NCBI RefSeq assembly: GCF_900110105.1
Contig: NZ_FOCL01000016.1
Span: 86,478 to 150,477, forward strand
Reading direction: 5' to 3'
DNA length: 64,000 nt
Source of the DNA: Mucilaginibacter gossypiicola
GTDB taxonomy: Bacteria > Bacteroidota > Bacteroidia > Sphingobacteriales > Sphingobacteriaceae
Numbering within the stretch: the first letter of the stretch is position 1; each line of letters opens with the position of its first letter. The position numbers and the translations under genes are program-made. This document shows, piece after piece, positions 58,800 to 64,000 of the stretch. The notes beneath the pieces are model-generated. The model searched no databases. It worked only from the letters and a program-made list of their open reading frames with translations, and was not told the DNA's origin.

Positions 58800-59888
58800 T
58801 CAAATCTTTCGCCCTTTCCACATGGTGGTTTTGGTGAGGTATCTTTGTATAGCTAAAATAGCAACTGCCAGGAGGCTAAACATTTGCGCCGGGTGCAAAA
58901 AGATATTATATCCGGCTTTTTGCCCGGCCGAAAGGGAGATCATGATTCGTGTGAGCAAGATCAATCCTACGGTAAAAAATATAAGGGGCAGGTTCAGGGT
59001 AGTTAGTATAATTAGCGGACCGGCAATGGTAATGGTAACGTATACCAAAAAGCCGATGATACTATAGTTAAAAGCAGCCAGAAAATTTTTGCTGAATCCG
59101 TTTATAGCCTCAATATATCCCCTGTACATGCGGCAACTGATCATGCCGTTGGCCAGTAAGGCTTCACCGTTATAACGTTCTGATTTGATAAGGCGCATGA
59201 TCTCCACATCTTCCACTACTTTGTTTTTCACTGCTTTATGCCATTGGTGTTTGTGGTAAATAGCAGCATCAAACAACATGAATTGACCGCTCGCGGCAGC
59301 TACCGAAGCATTTTTAACCAGATAAACCAGGCGTAAAGGAAGGAGGTTAAGCAATATAAAATGCATAAGCGGAACCACGAGGTTCTCGCCCGTAGTAATC
59401 ATGATTTGATTGGTAAACAGGCTTAATAGCCCAAGCTGGTGCAAGTGCATGCGGTGTACAGCACTGTTGATAAGCCGGTTGCTGATTTGCTCGTCGGCGT
59501 CCAGAAACAGCAGGTATTTACCGTCGGCTTGCCTGGCCATTTGATGGCAGGCATAGTTTTTACCTATCCAGCCATCGGGCAATTTACTGCCTTTTATTAC
59601 GCTGAAATGGGGGTGGCCGGCAGCAAATTCGCTGCAAACCTTAAAGGTATCATCGGTTGAATCATCGTCGTAGATGATAACTTCGTAATTGTTATAGTCT
59701 TGCTGATGGATAGAGTTTAACAGCGTTAAAATATTACCGGCCTCATTGCGTGCAGGGATAAGGATGGAAACTTTGTCCGAATAGTACCGACCTATATGGG
59801 GCAGTTTAGGGTTAGAGATATAATTGAATAGTGTTACCGCAAACCTGAGTATGATAAAAAAGAGGGTTATTAATATCGCTATAGTCAC
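58800..59888 (-). CDS. Membrane glycosyltransferase family 2, CruC-like
   Basis: The 362-residue protein has one N-terminal membrane segment, a GT2 (GT-A) domain and three or four C-terminal helices. The nucleotide-sugar site is SILIPARNEAGNI and DDDSTDDT, the metal DxD is FLDADE, and the catalytic acid and loop are KNKVVEDVEIMRLI. The architecture matches CruC-like carotenoid glycosyltransferases known from Chlorobaculum, which move a sugar to the 1'-hydroxyl made by CruF. The sugar cannot be read. The start is a GTG three bases after the acyltransferase stop; the stop is 23 bases before the cruF ATG. Another lipid acceptor cannot be excluded. Confidence 0.82.
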   Translation of the reverse strand: MTIAILITLFFIILRFAVTLFNYISNPKLPHIGRYYSDKVSILIPARNEAGNILTLLNSIHQQDYNNYEVIIYDDDSTDDTFKVCSEFAAGHPHFSVIKGSKLPDGWIGKNYACHQMARQADGKYLLFLDADEQISNRLINSAVHRMHLHQLGLLSLFTNQIMITTGENLVVPLMHFILLNLLPLRLVYLVKNASVAAASGQFMLFDAAIYHKHQWHKAVKNKVVEDVEIMRLIKSERYNGEALLANGMISCRMYRGYIEAINGFSKNFLAAFNYSIIGFLVYVTITIAGPLIILTTLNLPLIFFTVGLILLTRIMISLSAGQKAGYNIFLHPAQMFSLLAVAILAIQRYLTKTTMWKGRKI

Positions 59889-59891
59889 TTT

Positions 59892-60518
59892 TTATATGTC
59901 AATTTCGGTTTGCAGCAGTTTGGAGGCTTCATAGTGCCTTTGGTATGCTTCCTGTAATTTATTTATGCTTTTATCAGCGTAATTTTCGGGTTCGCTTTTT
60001 AAGTAAACGGTTGCCGTGGGCTTTTTATGTTTAAAGTACTGAATAAAAGTTGAGGCAAAAATAAGTTGGAAATTACCCGCCGCTTTTTCAATTATTCTCA
60101 TGATGCCCTTTTCAAATTTTATGTTTGTAACAAAGTTAGCATACAGCCTGCCCTGCGGAAACATTAAAACTAAATTTGCCGGATCAGCAAGTAATTCGGC
60201 AGCGTAATCGAGCGATTGAAGAATGCTTTTCGAGTCTTTTTTTACCGAAAATGCACCTACATATCTTAGGAAGCGCTCTTTACGGGCGGTTTCTTCCAGG
60301 ATCATGACATGCAGTTTTTTCTTTAGCAATTTTTCATTGACACAATATAGGATTAATCCGTCCCAAAAACTAAAGTGATTACCTATAAGCAATGCCGACT
60401 TGCTTTTATCAATTACAACCTCATTAAACAATAACTCATGAAACGTTTTGCCAACCGCCCATTTTATATAGTAATGGACAATACGGTTCATGAAAAAGTT
60501 GTTTTTATTGCGGATCAT
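59892..60518 (-). CDS. Lysophospholipid acyltransferase family protein 1, CruD-like
   Basis: From ATG 60518 the protein is 208 residues; a TTG three codons up (60527) would also work. The HX4D motif is GNHFSFWDG, with the later PQGR-type motif FPQGRLY, as in PlsC/GPAT acyltransferases. The paralogue upstream shares SxLLxSNHFS, RYxGAxS, FPQGxLF and KG(I/V) blocks. In Chlorobaculum CruD esterifies the sugar of a carotenoid glucoside, and the position here, between GT2 and its own paralogue, fits that role. The alternative is ordinary phospholipid acylation. The GT2 gene starts three bases after the stop. Confidence 0.8.
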   Translation of the reverse strand: MIRNKNNFFMNRIVHYYIKWAVGKTFHELLFNEVVIDKSKSALLIGNHFSFWDGLILYCVNEKLLKKKLHVMILEETARKERFLRYVGAFSVKKDSKSILQSLDYAAELLADPANLVLMFPQGRLYANFVTNIKFEKGIMRIIEKAAGNFQLIFASTFIQYFKHKKPTATVYLKSEPENYADKSINKLQEAYQRHYEASKLLQTEIDI

Positions 60519-60530
60519 AATTGACAAAGC

Positions 60531-61154
60531 TCAATGCTCCATATTAATTTGATTTTTCAGTGCCTGCTGATGCGCCTGGTTAATGTTTGCTTTCAATTGT
60601 TCAAAGGTGAGCTCATTGGCAACGCCCAAATCAAAAAGGTGAACATAAGCGCGGGGTTTCAGGCTTTCAAAATAATCTATCAGGATACAGTGATAAACAA
60701 TTTGGCACGGGCCTTTTATTTGCTGCATCAACTTATAAACGCCTTTTTCAACATGGATGTGTGTTTCATGGTTCGAAAACAATTCTCCCTGCGGAAATAT
60801 CACGATCAGGTTATCCGGTTTATCCAATATCCCCGCCGAGTAGGTGAGTGACTCCAACATAGCCCTCGAACCTTTTTGGATAGAGTAGGCCCCGATGTAT
60901 CGTAAATAACTGCGCTGATCAAACTGATCCTGCTGCATCATTACATAGTATTGCTTTTTGAGGTTATAAACAGCCGTCCAGTTGGCAATAAAGCCATCCC
61001 ACCAACTGAAATGGTTACTCAAAAGCAATACGGAGTGCCCTGGTCGCGGTTCAAAAGGCTGTACATTAACCTCTTTAAAATTTCGGCTTATCCACCACCT
61101 TACGTAGCTGATATACAGTTTACTCCAGAATTTCTTTTTACGCGAGGGTACCAT
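60531..61154 (-). CDS. Lysophospholipid acyltransferase family protein 2, CruD-like
   Basis: The 207-residue protein is a clear paralogue of the downstream one: HX4D is SNHFSWWDG and the second motif is FPQGELF. The start MVPSRKKKFWSKLYISYVRW is basic and likely peripheral to the membrane. It lies three bases after the alpha/beta-hydrolase stop and its own stop is about 13 bases before the second acyltransferase ATG. Two copies could acylate two positions on one sugar, use two chain lengths, or serve two acceptors. The choice cannot be made from sequence. Confidence 0.8.
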   Translation of the reverse strand: MVPSRKKKFWSKLYISYVRWWISRNFKEVNVQPFEPRPGHSVLLLSNHFSWWDGFIANWTAVYNLKKQYYVMMQQDQFDQRSYLRYIGAYSIQKGSRAMLESLTYSAGILDKPDNLIVIFPQGELFSNHETHIHVEKGVYKLMQQIKGPCQIVYHCILIDYFESLKPRAYVHLFDLGVANELTFEQLKANINQAHQQALKNQINMEH

Positions 61155-61157
61155 GTT

Positions 61158-61967
61158 TTATTTAACTAAATACTCATCCAGTGCCTTTGTAACCAGCCAG
61201 TGCCCAAGCTCAACTTCATGTACTTCGGCATCATTAAGCATTCCTAAAAATGGGAGCGCCGCCGATTTGGGGAACAGCTTGTCGTGCTTGCCAAATATCA
61301 GCAAACATTTAATTTTATGCTGGTTGATTAACCGTGCTACTTTTTGAACATCGGGTTTTAGCTGCCTTATCAAATTTAGGGTATAATAGGTATCAAGCCG
61401 TTTTTGTTCGGTGTCAATTTCGTTATAGGCTATATTATATAGGCTTTCGTCAATAACCCCAACTCTTTTTACGCTTTTAACCAAAAAAGGTGCAAGCCAT
61501 CTGCTTTTGGTAGCTGTACGGAAAATTGCACGGCCAAGTTTGTTATGTAATATAAAATGAAAGCCTTTAAAAACGGCCAGGCCATCGGGTGCCATTAATA
61601 TGATGTCGTCAATCATATCGGCATATTCTTCAACTAATATCAGGGCCAGGTTGGCACCTATGGAATAACCCATAACCGAAAAGCGTTGACGGCCGTAAAG
61701 CTTAAACCATTCTTCCATATAGTTGCGTACCATTGCTTTAGGCATTCCGGCCAGAATCTGTTGTTCTGTCCAGCCGTCGAGCCTGCTTTCACCATGAAAA
61801 AAATGATCGAACCCGTAGATATGATATTGCGGTAAAATAGATTGATCGAGCACGTGAAATTGCTTACCCGTCATGCCATAGCCATGAAAGGCCAGTAAAG
61901 GCTTTTCACCGGTACCGTATTCGTGAAAATGTGCTTTGCCCAAACCAGGCAGATGTAAAAAACCCAT
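61158..61967 (-). CDS. Alpha/beta-fold hydrolase in the carotenoid run
   Basis: The 269-residue protein has an alpha/beta-hydrolase fold with AFHGYGMTGKQF as the oxyanion region, the nucleophile Ser102 in VMGYSIGANLALI, the acid in FGKHDKLFP and the His in ELGHWLV. No signal peptide is seen, so it is cytoplasmic. It is the first gene of the tight acyltransferase-GT2-cruF block, with a three-base gap to the acyltransferase. It could remove acyl groups or release an acyl donor, but the substrate is unknown. A TAATATTG box (one mismatch) lies five bases upstream of the ATG. Confidence 0.78.
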   Translation of the reverse strand: MGFLHLPGLGKAHFHEYGTGEKPLLAFHGYGMTGKQFHVLDQSILPQYHIYGFDHFFHGESRLDGWTEQQILAGMPKAMVRNYMEEWFKLYGRQRFSVMGYSIGANLALILVEEYADMIDDIILMAPDGLAVFKGFHFILHNKLGRAIFRTATKSRWLAPFLVKSVKRVGVIDESLYNIAYNEIDTEQKRLDTYYTLNLIRQLKPDVQKVARLINQHKIKCLLIFGKHDKLFPKSAALPFLGMLNDAEVHEVELGHWLVTKALDEYLVK

Positions 61968-62048
61968 TAAGGCAATATTAAGAATTTATGGCTTTTGTAC
62001 AGTAAACACATTTGTTTTGTTTTGGGATATGATCAAAGAACGGAAGTT

Positions 62049-63299
62049 TTATCTGGCAATATACTTCATGATCATTTCCGTAGCCCCAACATTATCTTTT
62101 ACGTAATTGGATATCTTTTTGCGGGTTATATTATAAAAAGCCTCATCATTAACAAGTGTTTCAACAATGTCTTTCAATTCTGTTTCATTGCTGATGCTAA
62201 ACCCGGCTTCAAGTGCGATAAGCTCCCGGGCCTCGTTAAATTTTTGATAGTTAGGTCCAAAAATAACAGGCAGGCCAAAAGCAGCCGCCTCCAGCGTATT
62301 GTGGATGCCAACTCCAAAACCGCCACCTATATAGGCGATATCTGCATAAGCATAAAGGGACGACAGCATACCGATGTTGTCTATAACGAGTGCCTGGAGA
62401 TTGTTAGATGTTAGCGATTGGTTAATAAAATCTCCCGACTTCAAACCTTCGGCTTCGGTTTTTAATTGAGAAAAAGTGATCGCTTTTCCTTCAGGAAGCA
62501 ACTCTATCAGGTTGTTGATCTTCTCCTCCGGTATTTCATGCGGGGCGAAGATGAATTTCCAGTTGGGATACTGGTTTACCAATTTGGCCAGCAGGGTTTC
62601 GTCCTGCGGCCAGGTACTGCCTGCAATAAATAGTTTGTGCTCATTTTTAAATTCAGCTATTAAGGGTAACACTTTCGGGGTTTGTGCGTTGGCCCAAACA
62701 CGGTCAAACCGGGTATCACCGCTAACCGATGTATTAGTTATACCGATGTCTTGCAGCAATTGTGCAGATGCCTCATCCTGCAAAAAGAAGTGGCTCACCA
62801 GCCTTAATATACTGCGGTTAAAACCACCGTACCATTTGAAAAATACCTGCCCGGGCCTGAATATCCCCGATACAATATACAAAGGAATGTTGCGCTTGTG
62901 TGCTTCATTAAAAAAATGGAACCAGTATTCGTACTTAGTGAAAATGACTATTTCGGGATTGATGGTGTCGATAAATTTGCGGGCATTTTGTGCAGTATCT
63001 AACGGCAGGTAGTAAACATAATCGGCAAGTGGCGTGTTTTTCCTGATTTCGTATCCCGAAGGAGAAAAAAAAGTAATTACTATTTTCTTTTCAGGGTGCA
63101 AACTCCTCATCGCTTCCAGTATCGGCCGGCCCTGTTCAAACTCGCCCAGTGAAGCAAAATGAAACCAAATGCAGCTCTCTATACGTACAAAGGCAATGTT
63201 TTTACGTCCTGTAACCCAGAGTTTTGCCTTGTTGTTAAACAGTGCAGCAAAATGGATAAAAAGGGAATATAATTTGATACCTATATTATATAATAACAT
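62049..63299 (-). CDS. waaA: 3-deoxy-D-manno-octulosonic acid transferase
   Basis: WaaA (KdtA) adds Kdo to lipid A precursor in LPS synthesis. From ATG 63299 it is 416 residues with an N-terminal membrane-anchor segment (LYNIGIKLYSLFIHFAALF). The active-site Glu is in FASLGEFEQGRPI, SGDTRFDRV marks the first Rossmann half, and the CMP-Kdo side is in GGGFGVGIHNTLEAAAFG. It lies 81 bases upstream of the hydrolase gene on the same strand, so it is in line with the carotenoid run, but the gap and envelope role suggest it is a neighbour rather than a member. The frame opens three bases earlier at a TTG. Confidence 0.95.
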   Translation of the reverse strand: MLLYNIGIKLYSLFIHFAALFNNKAKLWVTGRKNIAFVRIESCIWFHFASLGEFEQGRPILEAMRSLHPEKKIVITFFSPSGYEIRKNTPLADYVYYLPLDTAQNARKFIDTINPEIVIFTKYEYWFHFFNEAHKRNIPLYIVSGIFRPGQVFFKWYGGFNRSILRLVSHFFLQDEASAQLLQDIGITNTSVSGDTRFDRVWANAQTPKVLPLIAEFKNEHKLFIAGSTWPQDETLLAKLVNQYPNWKFIFAPHEIPEEKINNLIELLPEGKAITFSQLKTEAEGLKSGDFINQSLTSNNLQALVIDNIGMLSSLYAYADIAYIGGGFGVGIHNTLEAAAFGLPVIFGPNYQKFNEARELIALEAGFSISNETELKDIVETLVNDEAFYNITRKKISNYVKDNVGATEMIMKYIAR

Positions 63300-63452
63300 C
63301 AATTTTAACGCTGAATGATTATCTTAGCCGCCATAAAAGTAGTAACAATAATTGCAATATTGGTTTTGCGGCCCGCCCGGTGTCCTAATGCTTTGGTTTA
63401 TATGGTTGATTACATGAATTGTTTATCTTGATTTCAAAACACATTTAACGCT

Positions 63453-63524
63453 ATGAATATACCAGCAATTGCCGGGCACAACGTGTACAGCCAGGATGGC
63501 ATGAAGATAATCGATTTAACATAA
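63453..63524 (+). CDS. Possible 23-residue leader ORF
   Basis: ATG at 63453 opens a 24-codon frame (MNIPAIAGHNVYSQDGMKII, then DLT and stop) ending 26 bases before the UDP-glucuronate decarboxylase ATG. It could be a leader peptide of that gene, or chance. No hairpin or promoter box was found to support it. Confidence 0.2.
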   Translation: MNIPAIAGHNVYSQDGMKIIDLT

Positions 63525-63550
63525 ACATAAGCCAATAAATAACAGACTCT

Positions 63551-64000
63551 ATGACAGAAAGAAAAAGGATCCTGATCACAGGGGCGGCCGGCTTTTTAGG
63601 CTCGCATTTGTGCGATAGATTTATTAAGGAAGGTTATCATGTAATTGGCATGGATAATCTGATAACAGGCGATTTGAGGAATATCGAACATTTGTTCAAA
63701 CTGGAAAACTTTGAGTTTTATAACCATGATGTATCCACGTTTGTGTACGTTCCGGGCGATTTGCATTACATCCTGCACTTTGCCTCACCTGCCAGCCCGA
63801 TCGATTATTTGAAAATCCCGATCCAGACATTAAAAGTAGGCTCACTGGGCACCCACAACCTGTTAGGGCTGGCCCGGAACAAGAAGGCCAGGATGTTGAT
63901 CGCCTCCACATCAGAAGTGTACGGCGATCCTAACATCAGTCCGCAGCCCGAAGAGTACTGGGGTAATGTAAACCCGGTAGGCCCAAGAGGGGTGTATGAT
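63551..64000 (+). CDS. UDP-glucuronate decarboxylase, partial
   Basis: The first 150 residues are visible and the gene continues off the right edge. The Rossmann motif is ITGAAGFLGSHL (residues 9-20), followed by MDNLITGDLRNIEHL, then HFASPASPIDYLKIPIQTLK and STSEVYGDP. The end NPVGPRGVYD is the marker of UDP-xylose synthases (UXS), which decarboxylate UDP-glucuronate to UDP-xylose by way of a 4-keto intermediate; the YxxxK catalytic pair falls just past the window. This suggests the start of a surface-polysaccharide or capsule region to the right. Confidence 0.88.
   Translation, partial: MTERKRILITGAAGFLGSHLCDRFIKEGYHVIGMDNLITGDLRNIEHLFKLENFEFYNHDVSTFVYVPGDLHYILHFASPASPIDYLKIPIQTLKVGSLGTHNLLGLARNKKARMLIASTSEVYGDPNISPQPEEYWGNVNPVGPRGVYD

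Noticed and set aside
62476..63012. 178-codon plus-strand open frame
   Set aside because: It is antisense to waaA, which has its full set of motifs; this frame has none.

Overview
The window is a chromosomal segment of a Bacteroidota bacterium, most likely of the Sphingobacteriaceae (Mucilaginibacter/Pedobacter-like). Signs of this are a SusC/SusD pair, a type IX secretion sorting tail, TAnnTTTG promoter boxes with little Shine-Dalgarno use, a BT_3928-type DoxX protein, DUF5686, and Bacteroidota-style Kbl and SDR-type threonine dehydrogenase. No phage, transposase, CRISPR or rRNA was seen. Genus is inference; no search was run.

Layout. 1-10.9 kb: two membrane or secreted unknowns, pdxJ, a beta-helix T9SS cargo protein, gcvP, an ABM-domain protein, a receiver-only response regulator, an MBL hydrolase and recJ. 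11-21 kb: lptB, a GH3-family protein, folP divergent from a DUF1599-DoxX-ABC permease-aroK row, a phosphoribosyltransferase and rlmD. 21-27 kb: creD behind a duplicated palindromic operator, then a tightly coupled operon antitoxin-PIN toxin-pheS-Rieske-like lipoprotein-TetR, then kbl. 27-31 kb: a DUF5686 outer-membrane protein and trhO. 31-41 kb: a polysaccharide utilisation locus (sensor/HTH regulator, SusC, SusD, GH144-type glucanase, esterase), probably for beta-1,2-glucan. 41-47 kb: a protein with eight GFKPRFN-type repeats, DUF2442, yebC, threonine dehydrogenase, asd, a HicB/HicA pair and three tandem tRNA-Glu genes. 48-54 kb: LysR, a CrtD-type carotenoid desaturase, a GH13 lipoprotein and a cold shock protein. 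54-63 kb: hemH and a minus-strand run ending in crtW. The right edge cuts a UDP-glucuronate decarboxylase gene.

The most interesting system is the isoprenoid/carotenoid region. ispH supplies precursors. CruF, CrtD and CrtW homologues would build a 1'-hydroxy, 3',4'-didehydro, 4-keto monocyclic carotenoid. A GT2 and two tandem HX4D acyltransferases, spaced by a few bases, look like CruC/CruD-type tailoring into a glycosyl fatty-acid ester. A two-gene AbiEii-type toxin module with its own promoter sits inside this run. Other enzymes link up: threonine dehydrogenase, Kbl and GcvP form a threonine-to-glycine-to-one-carbon route.

Intergenic DNA is unusually rich in small non-coding repeats: GTCATTGCGAGG-bounded elements (5), a GC-rich element (3), GGTTCAGACA-type hairpins, a 138-bp element with 28-bp perfect terminal inverted repeats, and others. 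Several genes (pdxJ, the LysR gene, hicB) have a -7 box ending only 3-4 bases before the ATG, suggesting leaderless mRNAs.
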